Of a stretch of DNA of 64,000 nt, positions 1 through 11,982 are shown one piece after another. Both the position numbers and the translations under genes were made by a program. Position 1 is the first letter of the stretch. Each line of letters begins with the position of its first letter. The stretch covers positions 372,001-436,000 of the forward strand of contig JALBUN010000003.1 in assembly GCA_025174535.1 (NCBI GenBank), given 5' to 3'. The notes beneath the pieces are model-generated. The model saw only the letters and a program-made list of their open reading frames with translations, made no database searches and was not told the origin of the DNA. The stretch is from Cantharellus purpuraceus. Its lineage: Eukaryota; Basidiomycota; Agaricomycetes; Cantharellales; Hydnaceae.

Positions 1-810
1 CGGTCATAATCTGACATGGGACTATACATCAGGAACTCCGGTGCTATAGTCCTACCGTGTCTCAGACCGCCACCTTGATCCACTGTAGGGTGCATCGGCC
101 GTTCCCATGCACTGACCAAACTGTGCCAGACGAAACAAACCTAGAATCCGAATCTCGCGGGAAAAGAGGATCACTCGTTGGAAAAACCTCGGCCGGAGCT
201 CGAGCAGCGTGTGTCCGTCGCAAGACATCGAGCGTCTCAGGTAACATACCATGCTCTGGTGACGTTTCCGCTCATTGGGAACTAGCACCGTCTCACATCA
301 GCACTGAATGAGACTGCTATAGGGACTAAACACATTGGAGGATTGTTCTGAGCAGATATGATGTTGATCGCCCGGCATAAACGGGGCCCGATCTGATAGT
401 TAAGTACTGCTTCTCTGACAATGTTTGTCTGTCTACTCCTCGCTGGTGCTATCTGGTCGTATGGGTTATAGATGACTGCTTTGGACCGCTAAGCAGGTTA
501 GAAGGACTAAAGTAAAGCAACCGAGGAACTCCATCGCGAACAACTTCCGACCTGGTAATGAAGCACTGCATCTCTGTCGACGCATGCCGCCCATGGAAGT
601 GAGCTCGCTGTCCGGTCTCGGTCCTGAATGATGGTTAATATACTGCGAAGCAAATCACGTCACTACTAGAATGATGTGCCGTGCAAAGGTGGTTTCGATC
701 GCTAATAAAACCCGTTGACTTGATCTCCATCTACTGTCGGATCTGCCTTCAAAGCGTAGCTTACACGCTGGAATAAATGAAACATACCTATATTAGATCT
801 TAATTTACAA
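1..810. other. Intergenic, no gene seen
   Basis: Only short overlapping open frames on both strands, with no family motif and no consistent splice pattern. It includes the presumed 3' untranslated region of the DNA polymerase gene, which ends at 811. Confidence 0.5.
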
Positions 811-3800
811 TCATTCTCTCCCATCCCACGTCTCAACACACTCCACGTTCGCCAATTTTCGTGGCCGCCCACGCTTCGGTCTAGATTGAGCACCGTACTC
901 CTTTTTTTTCCATCCTATGCCACCATCAAATGATTTGCCAGCTTCTTTCCCCGCCAAGAACTTGACTTCTTCGAACAAGGGTGTGGCTTGTGCTTTCAAC
1001 CAGTTTGCACTCTTAGCGCGATGCACAAGACAGTTTGGTGGAACATATTTTTTCAAGGCTTCCGATCCCATGCCCAACTGGGCGACTCCCTGTTCCATGG
1101 GACTACCATCTTTCCACAACGAGCCGCCATTCGTCTTCCGAAGCACGTTTAAAATGTCCAGGCTCTCGCCGGGTGGAATTGGTACGGGATGGCTAGGCGT
1201 GATGCAAGGCATATCCACTTCCTTCCGTAGCACCTTGTCCACGTCCACGGCACTGAAGAACGCTACCCCTTGGGGAAGATCGTCCATACCGAGACGGTAA
1301 GCAAACAGTGAGCGTGTCCATAGGTTTGCAATCTGCAAAGCGAGCGCGGCGCGGTACTTATCTTCCTCTTTAACAAGATACCTAAGCTCATCATGTACCG
1401 AAATCAGATAGCGCGCCTGAATCCCGTAGGTTTGAATCAAATGTTCCATAGACACGATGAGAAGGTGCAGGTAATCGACGCCTGAGGACTGCACAACCCA
1501 GTTGATACGGGAAGGGAGGTAATCTGCACCGAACTTCTCGGGGAGATATTGTTTCGATAGTGCATAGGTCACTCCGCAACCCAATGCAGGAGTCTTGGGC
1601 TGGTCAGAGAGGGCAATTTCCTCAAGTTTGTTGAAGACGAAGCTCTCAGTGCCACCAAACCAGAATTTACATCCAAACATGTCAGCGCGATGCGTATTCT
1701 TCCCCTTCGTGGTTGCATACAGCTGCTCGGCAAGACGCTGAGCCTCCTCCGGCAACATTGATGCATTGCTCTGCAGCAATAGCAGCATGGCATGTTTCAT
1801 GCCGGCACCATAGATACGTGAATAGTTGAAGACCTTGGCCTGGTCACGAGAGATGCCGAGAATGCTTGCCGTCTTGGAATGCAGATCGGTCCCAGCCTTT
1901 TTTGTTCCTTCCAACGTCATCCAGCCAATCGCTGTAGCACCGTGAAGTCCAAACTGAGCATCACCCATACAGCTTGAGATCCATAGCTCCTCGGAGTCGA
2001 CATCGGCACCAACGATTGCGTACCCTTCCGGTGCACGCACCATCGCCCTGAGTTCCGACCCAATACGGTTTACTTTCGCATTGGATGCCGTGAGCCAAGT
2101 CTTCTCAATTGCGCGGCGTGTCACCGTACCCATGGTGATTACTTGAGGTAGAATCATCCCCCACTTACTGTCAGGTAGCGCAAGTGATCGCAAACCCTGT
2201 CGTCCATCCTTGTCCCACACAACCATCTGCTTCGTGATGCGATCGCGCGCGCTGATCCAGTAGCTGCATTGCGCGTTGATATCAAGCGCATCCTTGGCCG
2301 TCTGGCCGGGACTGCTGAGCGTTCCGTCCGCCGCAAATTTGATGAACGTCTTGCCAAGCGGGCTACCAACATTCGCAGACTCTCCATCCTTGTGCGGCAG
2401 CTTGAAAAATGCAAACTCCCCACCACAACTGATGGCTCGTAATGCTTCGTCCGCGTCATGATAGAACGAAAGCTCCTTTTGGCGTGTCGTGAATTTACCA
2501 CTCTTGAGTGCTTCCCTCGCCACACGGAACGTCCATCCATGCTCACGCGAGTGTACAAGTGGCCAGCCTTGCCACTTCAACTTCAGCAGGATAGGAGCCA
2601 CGCGACTGCGGATGGTGACACCGAGGTTTCCATGACTAGTTTCCATGTTGGGCCTGCCTAATTGCCAATACCACTTGGGAATCATCATCATTTCATCCAC
2701 ATTTTTTGCTGTTTTCTTCAACCGATCACCCGCTAGGTCGGTGGGTTGTAGCGGGACGGGGGTCCAATCGAGCTGTGAGATCCAGGGCCAAAAGGCCTCC
2801 CGTTCCTTGTTTGCCACATTGCAGTAAACTCTGATCAGCCGTCGTGCATTCCTCAATAACATATCAGACGCGAATTCGTTTTCTGTATGGGATACCAAGT
2901 TGAGCCAAGCCTTCATAGACTCATCGTTTTGACGGCCCAGAATCCCCTTTTTATACAGCGAAACGGATGATTTGTCGAATAGACTGGTAACTTTTTTCTT
3001 GGAAGGCAGCATAATACGATCTGCCAATGGTACATCTTCCTCGGTACACGAGAGTGTGTGCCAACCGAGTGCAGGAGTGTACCGTACGGGTTCGCCACGA
3101 AGTTGCAACCGCAAGATAAAAGGGACAATATGTTGAAGCACGTGAGAATCTAAAACACCAAGGATCTCCATATCGTTATAAAATTTTGGAACAAGGCGGT
3201 CCTTGCGAACTCGCCCACGATCCTTAGCAGAAAAGACGTCCGGGGGTGGCAGTGGTCTTTCCTCAAGTGCTGGTTCGGGAGCGAATTCAAACGCAGCCTC
3301 GTCCTTTCTAGCTTTAGTTTTACGTGGTTTCTTGGGAGTCCAGTCTAACTGCTCGAGCCAGACGTCCCCCTTCCACTTGTCGTCCGCGAGCAAGAGGCGA
3401 GCGTCTTCAGCAAGACTTTTAAGGGCATCGCCGACTTTGCCCTCAAGCTCCTGGTACTTTCTCTCAGCATTTTCCAGGTAGCGCTCCCAACTCTCATTCA
3501 CTGTGAGAAAGCTGCTTCCCATACTGCACACGCTCGCAAAGCTAACAGGGCTCGGGCACCTTTCAAAAAACGCGGGTAACGTCTTGCAGAAAACTTGGTG
3601 AGTCACGGCGACGTCGTTGGCGCAATAAGTCAAATATGTAGAGATATCCGCCAGAATTGCATCAGGTGTGGACGTCATGAAGTCGTCACGCGTAGACTTA
3701 TCGACCTCAATACCACAGTGTAGACGAGCGACGTCTGCGAGCGAATTGGCCGAGGTCAAATCCTCCCATCGCTGTTGTGCTATTGCTTCGCTCTCCTCGT

Positions 3801-4941
3801 CTTCCCGTTCGCCACCGACCTCTGGGATCGCCTGCAATGACGGAAGTGATTCCTCCATCTCCTCCACATGGCGCAATAACTCCTCCTTCTTATCTGCGTC
3901 AAGCTCATCCTGTACCTCTCGTTTCAATTCCGTGATCAGCCCAAGTACTGATTCCACAGCCTCGTCTTTCATTGTGCGGCTTGCTTGCTTTTGTTTGCGA
4001 TACTTGCTCCATGCAGGGCGCTGATGGGAGGAGATGCCATTCACTGCAACATGAAGCGCCATTGTGTCCAGCCAACGCGTGCCGGGTCGTTCAAGGCTGT
4101 ACTCTTCGAGTGTACGGGCGCGATCATAGGAAACATTATGGCCAACGACTATCCGTTTTCGGGAAGGATCTCCGAGGGGAATGAGTTGTTGGGGATCCAT
4201 AGTCTCACCGAGCAGCCATGGTGATACCCATGCGTACCACGCCGTTGGTGAGGCAGCACACGCCATAACAGCGAACTGGTGGTACTTTGGGAGGGACTCG
4301 ACGTCAAATACCAGCAACTCTTCGTCCGGACATTCCACAGACTCGTGCAGGCCGTCCTCTCCCGTCCAATATTTTGTCCAACCCGACTGAATGACCCAAC
4401 TCCCCGGCGGCGGCGGTAATGTGGTTGAAGCCAGCTCCTTAGACATGGATAGGTACGGCTCTGCAACTTTCGCTCCGATAGCATAGAAGTGGGAGTCAAT
4501 GGTGTCGGCCTGAAGAGGTGGAAGGGTGAATGCAATGTCTGGATGGGTTGAGGAAGTGGCGGGATCAAGCTGGTGCTTGGCGAGATGCTCTCGTGAAATC
4601 TGTGTGTATGTCTGGTGGGGAGAAGGGAATGAAACATTTTTGAAGATTTGCGAGTGCAAGCTGCGAGATAGGAGCTGCACTCCGACCTCATTGCGTTTGG
4701 CTGCAGTATATGTATGGTCATTAGCATAATGGACGGAAATAGTAGCATTTAACTCGCCAAAAGCCGCGTCATTTGGCTGCGTTGTCTCTGGTTCTTCAAT
4801 GATCTGGTGCGGGATCCTTCCCTGAACCTGGAACACATCTGGAACTGCTTGCTGCTTGAGAGCTTGGGTGTGGGATCGAGACAGGGTGTGAAACAGATGA
4901 GCAGAGAAAGCTCGGTTGGGAGTGTATAAACGGGAGTGCAT
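811..4941 (-). CDS. MIP1: Mitochondrial DNA polymerase gamma, catalytic subunit
   Basis: A 1376-residue uninterrupted reading frame for the family-A polymerase that replicates and repairs mitochondrial DNA. The N-terminus is rich in Arg, Ser and His with few acids, as expected of a matrix-targeting sequence. The 3'-5' exonuclease motifs are visible: DVESLP (about residue 213), VGHNVSYDRAR (266) and YCANDVAVTHQV (439). The polymerase motifs are VGADVDSEELWISS (motif A, about 978), RDQAKVFNYSRIYGAG (motif B, about 1032) and SVHDELR (motif C, about 1181), so all catalytic carboxylates are present. The length suits a fungal enzyme with a spacer between the two domains. ATG 4941 is the only start that leaves a presequence. 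No intron was seen. A decayed partial copy lies at about 39.5-39.9 kb. Confidence 0.96.
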   Translation of the reverse strand: MHSRLYTPNRAFSAHLFHTLSRSHTQALKQQAVPDVFQVQGRIPHQIIEEPETTQPNDAAFGELNATISVHYANDHTYTAAKRNEVGVQLLSRSLHSQIFKNVSFPSPHQTYTQISREHLAKHQLDPATSSTHPDIAFTLPPLQADTIDSHFYAIGAKVAEPYLSMSKELASTTLPPPPGSWVIQSGWTKYWTGEDGLHESVECPDEELLVFDVESLPKYHQFAVMACAASPTAWYAWVSPWLLGETMDPQQLIPLGDPSRKRIVVGHNVSYDRARTLEEYSLERPGTRWLDTMALHVAVNGISSHQRPAWSKYRKQKQASRTMKDEAVESVLGLITELKREVQDELDADKKEELLRHVEEMEESLPSLQAIPEVGGEREDEESEAIAQQRWEDLTSANSLADVARLHCGIEVDKSTRDDFMTSTPDAILADISTYLTYCANDVAVTHQVFCKTLPAFFERCPSPVSFASVCSMGSSFLTVNESWERYLENAERKYQELEGKVGDALKSLAEDARLLLADDKWKGDVWLEQLDWTPKKPRKTKARKDEAAFEFAPEPALEERPLPPPDVFSAKDRGRVRKDRLVPKFYNDMEILGVLDSHVLQHIVPFILRLQLRGEPVRYTPALGWHTLSCTEEDVPLADRIMLPSKKKVTSLFDKSSVSLYKKGILGRQNDESMKAWLNLVSHTENEFASDMLLRNARRLIRVYCNVANKEREAFWPWISQLDWTPVPLQPTDLAGDRLKKTAKNVDEMMMIPKWYWQLGRPNMETSHGNLGVTIRSRVAPILLKLKWQGWPLVHSREHGWTFRVAREALKSGKFTTRQKELSFYHDADEALRAISCGGEFAFFKLPHKDGESANVGSPLGKTFIKFAADGTLSSPGQTAKDALDINAQCSYWISARDRITKQMVVWDKDGRQGLRSLALPDSKWGMILPQVITMGTVTRRAIEKTWLTASNAKVNRIGSELRAMVRAPEGYAIVGADVDSEELWISSCMGDAQFGLHGATAIGWMTLEGTKKAGTDLHSKTASILGISRDQAKVFNYSRIYGAGMKHAMLLLLQSNASMLPEEAQRLAEQLYATTKGKNTHRADMFGCKFWFGGTESFVFNKLEEIALSDQPKTPALGCGVTYALSKQYLPEKFGADYLPSRINWVVQSSGVDYLHLLIVSMEHLIQTYGIQARYLISVHDELRYLVKEEDKYRAALALQIANLWTRSLFAYRLGMDDLPQGVAFFSAVDVDKVLRKEVDMPCITPSHPVPIPPGESLDILNVLRKTNGGSLWKDGSPMEQGVAQLGMGSEALKKYVPPNCLVHRAKSANWLKAQATPLFEEVKFLAGKEAGKSFDGGIGWKKKEYGAQSRPKRGRPRKLANVECVETWDGRE

Positions 4942-5288
4942 ACGTTACTCCAGCGCATCCGGACTGCCCAGTAAACCAGAGGCGTGTGACTTTAGGAGGC
5001 TTAGGTAATACCCGTGAGATTGGTGCTCTGCTTGTGCGCAAGTTACAATGACGTTCCTATACGACACACGATTGCACAACGATGTAGACCGGAAGGTTTT
5101 CAGTGATACCGCGGGACTCCAGTGGCATTCCCATGATCATCGAAAAGTTTATCATACAAATTGCCAGAAATGCAAGCCACTTCTTTGACTCCTGCCAAAC
5201 TTACAACCGGCCACATGTTGATACAAAAGCCCTTCTCTCCACAATGTTTCATACCCGTGGACTTGCCGATGGACTAGAGAGGCAGATG
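4942..5288. other. Spacer between MIP1 and the P450 gene
   Basis: A 347-base spacer between two minus-strand genes. It must hold the MIP1 promoter and the 3' end of the P450 transcript. No clear TATA box or repeat was seen. Confidence 0.45.
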
Positions 5289-7534
5289 CTACTTGCTCGT
5301 TTCCACTTGTAAATACCCAGTTTCATAGCGCAGGAAAGTCGACTTTTCCCCTTCGAATTGACTCTCGATGAGTTTTACGTGAGCTGCGCTCCGGGGGGTG
5401 ATATTGCATACAAACGGACTAGGACCAACGAGGATACCCTAAATCGAAGGAAAGTCCAATCAGACGAGGGAAGATTGTTAACAGGATGTTTTATCAGACA
5501 TACTTTGATACAGTCGTTGACATCAATCTTGATGGGCAGGCTTGTGGACGGGTCAATAGCTTCAGTAAATTTGAAGCCCCATAGCAAGTTCATCGTGTTG
5601 AGAGACTGTGGATTAACGTGTGAGAGGATATCATGAATCGTGCTCGCCGGTACATACTAGGGAATTCTGAGCAAAATGTATACCCGGACAAATCCGCTTG
5701 AGAAGACAATGGACAGGTAAGAACCTGAAGGTCATCAACGGACTCACACTCTTACCCTACCACTCCCAAATGCCAAATCATGCCGACGCCCGAAATTGTC
5801 CACGTTGTCTTTGGTTCCATGCTCAGAGATCAAGAAGCGCCCTGGGTTGAACACTTCAGGTTCGTGATAGACGCGTTCGTCGTGAGACATTCCCCCTTAG
5901 TAGCGCCATTAGTAATCTGTGCAGAGATGCGGTATAGCTTGGAAACGCACAGATATTCATGAAGACCATCGCTCCTTCAGGGATGACATATCCATTGATC
6001 TACATCGGCGGGATCAGCGACATATGATTGGCAGGGTGGAAAGATTGCCACCGTTTCTTCAGAAAGTAATGCATGAGGGAGTCCCAGGGGAGATACGGGA
6101 CGAAAGCGGTGTGTCTAAAATCAATCCACGAGGCGAGTTGGCTCTCCACGCATGAAACTTTTTAATAAAACTTACCTCCTTCACAACGGCTTGTACATAG
6201 GGCAAGTCCTTAATGTCGTCCAATGTAGGTACTCGTTCGGATCCGATAACGCTGTCAATCTCTTCCTGTGCCTTCCTCTGAGCCTCAGGGTATAGCACCA
6301 GAGCCTGGATCAGGCTTTGTAGAAATAACGCGGTGGTTTCTGAACCTCCTTCGAGAAGGGCGCCCCCTAGGTATCTGTAATAGGAAGGAAAATCATCACA
6401 ACTTTTCCGATACATGAAAAGATGGATCGCACCCTGTCAATTCTCGAGTCATAGCATACTTCTCATTCTTATCAAGAACCTCCTCCATGAAACAGCCGTT
6501 TCGTCTGCCTTCAAGCATGCGGGTCTCGCATTGATCCAGGAGTCCAAAGTATAGATTACGCTGCAAACAACGAATCTTTCGACACAGAGTCTTCCACGAC
6601 GCCCACCTCTCTGGTACATGGCGCAGGATGGGAAGAAGATCTACTGGTGGATGCGCTCCCGGGTCCAGTGCACCTTGCCACATGTCCATCACGTGGTAAA
6701 AATCCGTCACGATGGATGTTTCATAAGTGGGACAGCGAGTTCCAAACAGCAATGATGTTATAACAGAAGTAGAATAGCGTTTAATGTGAGTGTAAAATTT
6801 CTTTTGTAGATGGATTTCATTAGCTTTCAGAGCAATAATTACAGAGACCGCCTACCTCGGGTCGTTTGAGTAAATCATACATGAGCTGTGTCGCTTCCAT
6901 TTGTTGAACCGGTAAGTGCCTCTCGCAAGCTTTGCGAGTCAGTAGTTCATGGACAGTGCGTCTCAGCGGCTTCCAATACTTGTCTATGAGAAAACTAAAC
7001 ATCAAATAATGCTCTACCTCATTAAGCGTATTAATAATCACGGTATCTGGAAAGAGCGATGTTCATGCCGCCAGTGATCGCATCAGCCATGTAATTTGAT
7101 GGTCGATCAGGGCTGGAGGCGCTTCGCTTGTCCATCAGTTCTCTCACGAGCCGAGGACTCGTCAGCACGATAGCGGTATGAGGACCAAGTTTAAGCTACA
7201 ATCCCGACTGTCAGTATGGACACATCCCCGGACGATCCTTTTACCCACAGAGTAAATCCCGCCGTAGACGTTTGCCCACTGGGTAAACCTGAGCATCACA
7301 AAATGAGATCGATTAGGTCCTCCGAGCTGACATGAATTCTCACTTCAGATGTAACGCTGTCTTCGGCAGAAGGTGGACATTCCCAAGCATAGGTAACGTA
7401 GGAGGTCCAGGTGGTAATTGGCTACCCCGTCTGCCGATTTGGCTCAACATGAAGACCAGCCAGCATACCGAGGCAATAACAGCGACATAGAGGAGGGAAA
7501 TCCAGGAGAATTTGTCGGTCCAAAGTCCATTCAT
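5289..7534 (-). CDS. Cytochrome P450 monooxygenase, multi-exon, intact
   Basis: A microsomal haem-thiolate monooxygenase; substrate unknown. Exon 1 (ATG 7534) encodes a membrane anchor followed by the proline hinge LPPGPPTLPMLGN. Splicing by eye through about ten short introns keeps every hallmark: YWKPLRRTVH in helix C, EGGSETTALFLQSL in helix I (about 6340), ExxR as E-T-H-R formed across an intron near 6110-6180, the region VYHEPEVFNPGRFL, and the haem loop FGSGRRICPG, which is split by an intron near 5725-5765. The last exon ends at a TAG at 5289-5291. The motifs resemble the basidiomycete clade often annotated as O-methylsterigmatocystin oxidoreductase-like, but that name says nothing reliable about substrate. 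No stop or frameshift was found in the exons traced. Confidence 0.9.
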
Positions 7535-9131
7535 CGTGCAAGTGGTGTGCCAGGAGACTGCCAGCGAGATGGATCCAACGAGACTTTAAACACAAGGAGA
7601 CAAGTAGACAGGGATGACATAGGAAGCGATCGCCAAGGGCTCTACAGGGACAAGCTTCGAGTCTAAACTTATCATGTCTGACACCGTGCCAACTGAAAAC
7701 CCCACCTCCAAATTACCTCCAGACTCGGAAGTAAAGGGACGCCCTGTAAATGTCTCTGTTAGAATATCAGCGGGCCTTTTGTACTCCAGACGACATAGAA
7801 GGCTCGATGATATTATTCTTCTCGTCAAGCATGAACGACCGAGTGGTATACGTATGGTAGTGGCGTGCCAACTAGAACTCGGATATCCCCGATCCGCGAA
7901 GCCCGCGTATCTTTGTTCTTTCCCTGAAGCCCTGCGCACAAGCGCGTTCTTTACGAGATGGACTCAATATTTTGCGATGTAGCGAGTGTATTGAATATCC
8001 CCAACGGTAAGAAACCTTGATATGGTACAAGAGCGATGATGCTGATGGGCATATCATATCCCAGAGCCTTGACCAGGAACCGATTTTACGCAAGGCCCCT
8101 TGGAGGTGGATATATTACCATATCTCATTATCCACTTGTCTTTCTGTCCCCCTTTCTTTCACGTCGAAGGTTGAGCTCTTTTTGCCTCGGACATTCTCGC
8201 CGGCAATGGTTTCACAATTACACGACGGCGGTCACATCAACAATGCATTTAAGCCCTGTTATTTACTAAGGCATAGGCATACGCGTCTTTTGATAATCTA
8301 TCTCACCCAGTTATCTATTGGTGGCCGGCCCTCCATACTCACTCAGGCCCTTTGCCCACCTCACGTAAACGACAGTGGTGCCCACAACCTCCATGTAGCT
8401 ATGGCATCGTATGCGCCGTGCCCCTTGTTCCTCTCCATGTTTGTTTCTAGTGGACCCTGTGCTCAATATTTCACGCGGCGGGCTTCTTTCCAATTTTGGT
8501 CTCTCGTGCCCTCTGGCGCTTTTTGCGGTGTTGTCCAGCTTTCATTAGATGGACACGGAGTGCCATCTCCCCTCGAAAGACGGAACACCAGTAATAAAAC
8601 ACCCATAGCATCACCGTCACATGGCCCCAAGATGATTTTATACTGCAGTTCTTGTCAAATAAGTAAAGTGATTCCCCCGATTTACTCTAATGCTCCGGGT
8701 ACCATGCTAGAAATCACTAACATGGCTTAGATCGTTCACAGGACATGTTCACGTGAAATACCAGTTTTGGATATCCACCCAGGGCATTTATAAAGACAGC
8801 TATGCCTATTGCTTTCTCCTCTTCAACTCAATTCCCTGACATGCTACGACATCCAGTACAGCCTCTGTGACTGCTACTGATATGATAGGGGACGTCCACA
8901 ACTTGCAACAAACTCTTCCTCGGCAAATGTGACGCTGCCGAACCGGGGCGCTCTCGACCTAAAGTTACAGTGACATATCAGCCACTCCTTAGGCCTTATC
9001 TTTCGAATGACAACAACTGGTCGGGAGTTGGATCCACCTACTTCGAACATCCGCAAGCACGCTTGCTATATAATATAATGCTTCTAAGCTCTCTGTGGGC
9101 GCCATAAAACTGTCCTGATGCCATATTTGCT
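7535..9131. other. Intergenic, no confident gene
   Basis: The P450 promoter lies at the left edge. A 237-residue open frame at 8017-8730 (plus) has no recognisable domain and a composition like translated non-coding DNA. An E-box TTCACGTGAA occurs at 8748-8757. Confidence 0.4.
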
Positions 9132-9623
9132 ATGCAACCTATTGTTCATCTCGTGTCGGTTGATGATTCCGTGAATGAAAATTTGACTTGTGGAGTACTA
9201 GGCTTTGGTGATGATGGCGAAATCCTTTTACAATATAGCGGCCGTGCCAGTGATGAACCCTGTTCTATTCCAGTCCAGTTCATCACTGCCATACATGCTG
9301 TCTCATCTCACCCTCTTGCATCAGAGCATATAGAAGTAACAAACAACATCAACTCTGCAGGGAAGTTGCTTGCTGGCGGACATTGGCTGCCTGTCTTGCA
9401 GGGGAAACAATCTTCACATCCCACGTCACTTTATTATGAAAGATCTGGCACTACTGAAGCCATACATTATCATCATTTCTGGCACAGATATCACGCTTCG
9501 TACGTTTGCCCCAATCCTGGCAATTACAAGATCTTGGCCAGACCCCCGGCTACGAGTGAAGCAACAAAAAATACATGGAAACTCGTGAACTACTCGTGGA
9601 CGGACGTGAAGATGTCATATTGA
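9132..9623 (+). CDS. Hypothetical open frame, 163 residues
   Basis: An uninterrupted frame from a good ATG. The first 75 residues (MQPIVHLVSVDDSVNENL and on) have a protein-like mix of acidic and hydrophobic residues. The second half is rich in His, Tyr and Ser and looks less coding. No domain, signal peptide or membrane segment was recognised. It could be a small real gene, a fragment, or chance. Its neighbour at 9817 is convergent. Confidence 0.25.
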   Translation: MQPIVHLVSVDDSVNENLTCGVLGFGDDGEILLQYSGRASDEPCSIPVQFITAIHAVSSHPLASEHIEVTNNINSAGKLLAGGHWLPVLQGKQSSHPTSLYYERSGTTEAIHYHHFWHRYHASYVCPNPGNYKILARPPATSEATKNTWKLVNYSWTDVKMSY

Positions 9624-9816
9624 TGAGTGGGGGAAAGAGGAGTTTTCAAGAATCGTCTTTGCAATCGGTTGTTGCCGCGACAACACTAACCAGAAAAAGG
9701 TTGGTTGGGGGAACAAGAACGGGGGCAGAGCGAAGTTCAAAGAAAGATTGGAATTTAAATGCATCTATAATACCCTTCGATCCAATGAAAAAAAGGAAAG
9801 GAAAGGGGAATGTAGG

Positions 9817-10671
9817 TTAATACCGAACATAGATGACGCCATCTGAATGTGATCTTCCGCGCGAGGGTCGATAGGTGCTCTCGGGATCCGATGCTCTAGA
9901 ACGTGATTTCGACTTGGAAGACGAGCGAGAAGAGTTTCTGGGAGGCTGGCTGGAGGATTTTCCATGTGTGTTGCCCCAATCTCCGAATATGCGACGCAGC
10001 AATGGAGGCTTTTTGGTAGGACGTGACCCTTGGAGTGTGATCGTTGGGGTAGAGTGATAGACGCTGTACGATGGGTATTTGTGAGAATCAGGTGACCTCT
10101 AGAAAAAATGCGGAATCAGAATTAAAATACCACATCGCAAATGGACCTCCGGAACACGCACCGGAACATCTACTCTGTTTGGGCTGGGTGAAACGACTCT
10201 GTACTGAGGCGTCGACGGCGTACGGTGAGTCGCATCACGGCTAGAGCTGTGGCTCCTAATTTGATGCGTCGAAGTTGGTGCATAGTAGGTTTGGTTCGCC
10301 TGGGGCTGATTGTACCCATATGCAAAAGGTTGCGGCTGCGTAGGAATATACCTGGCATCTGCAGAGAATGAATTGTGTCTGTTTCGAGAGGTTGGAGGGG
10401 GAACATAAATCGGCTGGTGATGGTCTCGATGATGCGCCTGCGCTGATGTCGGTCGCCTCTCGAGGTAAGGGGGCTGAGGGTGTGTCAACCGAGAAATAGG
10501 AATCGGCGAACGATGTCGTGTTCCGGTGTAACGAGAGGCATAAGGATTAGACACTGATGATTCTGGGTATACAGTGGAAACGGTATCATCAGGTAGACAA
10601 GTTGGCGTCGCCGGTGGCGGCGGTGCGTTTGCATTTTCCTCGAGCCATTTTGCGATGGTCGCGGGCCTCAT
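9817..10671 (-). CDS. Pro/Ser/Arg-rich disordered protein, copy 1 of a pair
   Basis: Two exons: 10147-10671 and 9817-10098, joined in phase by a 48-base GT-AG intron, giving about 268 residues. The start MRPATIAKWLEEN is the only ordered-looking N-terminal piece. The middle is a low-complexity Pro, Ser, Tyr, Gln and His region. The C-terminal exon holds a short basic-hydrophobic module (KKPPLLRRIFGDWG) and then an RS-like tail (SSRSSSKSKSRSR). No catalytic domain is recognised and no function is proposed. The gene at 11983-12652 has the same strand, the same single late intron and a similar module (KKRGLIGRLLDSVEWG), so the two are probably old tandem duplicates. The gene model is well supported by frame continuity across the intron; the biological role is unknown. 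Confidence 0.65.
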
Positions 10672-11982
10672 TTCAAAAGGCGGTGAGGGGGAAGGGGGGG
10701 AAGGAGGAGGTGGTGGTGGTGGGCAAAGGGAGAGGCTGCGTGTATGGAGTCGGTCTGCAGCTGTGTGCAGCGGAGGTATTTAAGTATGTAAATTCGGAAG
10801 GAGCCGGTTTCCCACGCTGTGGCCAGAGTGCACGCCTTTAACGACGCTGGGCCCGGCATCTTCTCGGCATTACTCTCCAACGGTGGCGGAGTATTAAATG
10901 TGGCTATGCCGATCTTCGCCGCTCGCCTTGCCTCGTGGTTTCCGCCTGTCGACCGACGAGGTGATGAGAGAAGCCTAGCCATGCCACAACGGCGTAGCCT
11001 TCAGTTAGAAGGTCCAATGGAGGGTGCTTTAAATGGCTACTCTGCCTCTCCTTCAGTGTTCCTCGTTTTCGTAATGACCGTCAAAGATGCTCCACGCACC
11101 ATGATAACGCATAACGTAGCTGTTGCTTGACACCTTGGCTCAAAGTCGAAAAAGTCTCCATTAAAAGTCGATTTCGAGAATCTGCGCCCAAAGACAGTAT
11201 AGAGGCGCGAAACATGCTTTCACCTCATGGCGTCTCACAAGTATCAGGATACGCCAGTTCCATTGCACAACATGCCGTCGAGAGACGATTGTCGCACCGC
11301 TGAGATGATGCATTCTCCCGAAAAGGCATTTCGTATGAATTTTCTCGGCCAAAGCTACCTTGAGAGACTTGAGGCTTCTTCTATGCTACTCCACCCGACC
11401 GCGTCAGGAATTACACAATGGAACAGAGGGGCTCTCTTCAAGATCGGGATCACGATAAGCTTTGGAGCGCTCGGTTCATAAAAATGACTGTACCCAGCTT
11501 CTATTAGAACCTTCTCCCGCCTTCTCATGGCTGGGTTGTTTGTCGAGCTTTAGGAGGTCTCCTGATGCTTCGCTTTTGATCTGCTTTCATTTGACAAAGT
11601 TCTTACCTCCATAAACGTACTTTAGAGGCGCTTGCTTGGCAGCGGCACTCGCATCATTCACATACAGCCATTCCACTCACAGCTTTAGTGTGAGTCGTCT
11701 ACGAGGGCATGCTGTGACACCGCAACTGTGGCGAGGCGGGCTACGAGTCGGGATCTCATGACCTTCCATATTGCCCGAACCTATCGACTTGCGTTTCGAC
11801 TCTACCGAGATGACCTGTGACCAAGTGTGATAATCATAACTCGTAACAGACCTTCAAATAGAATACACCCGTGTAAACAACATGCACCCCACAAGCAATA
11901 TCGAGGCAACAGTAGGTAAACGTTGTCCAAGCCTCAGCGCAGAAGATAAAAACTCCCGGTCCATGCACTGCATGCGCATGTG
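10672..11982. other. Intergenic, no gene seen
   Basis: A purine-rich stretch at about 10680-10735 is the likely promoter region of the gene starting at 10671; on the coding strand it is pyrimidine-rich, as fungal leaders often are. The rest has only short unconvincing frames. Confidence 0.4.

Noticed and set aside
4149..4748. 199-residue minus-strand frame inside MIP1
   Set aside because: Out-of-frame shadow of the polymerase coding sequence, whose own frame has all motifs.
8017..8730. 237-residue open frame, plus strand
   Set aside because: No domain, composition rich in His, Ser, Pro and Leu as in translated non-coding DNA, and no splice partner.
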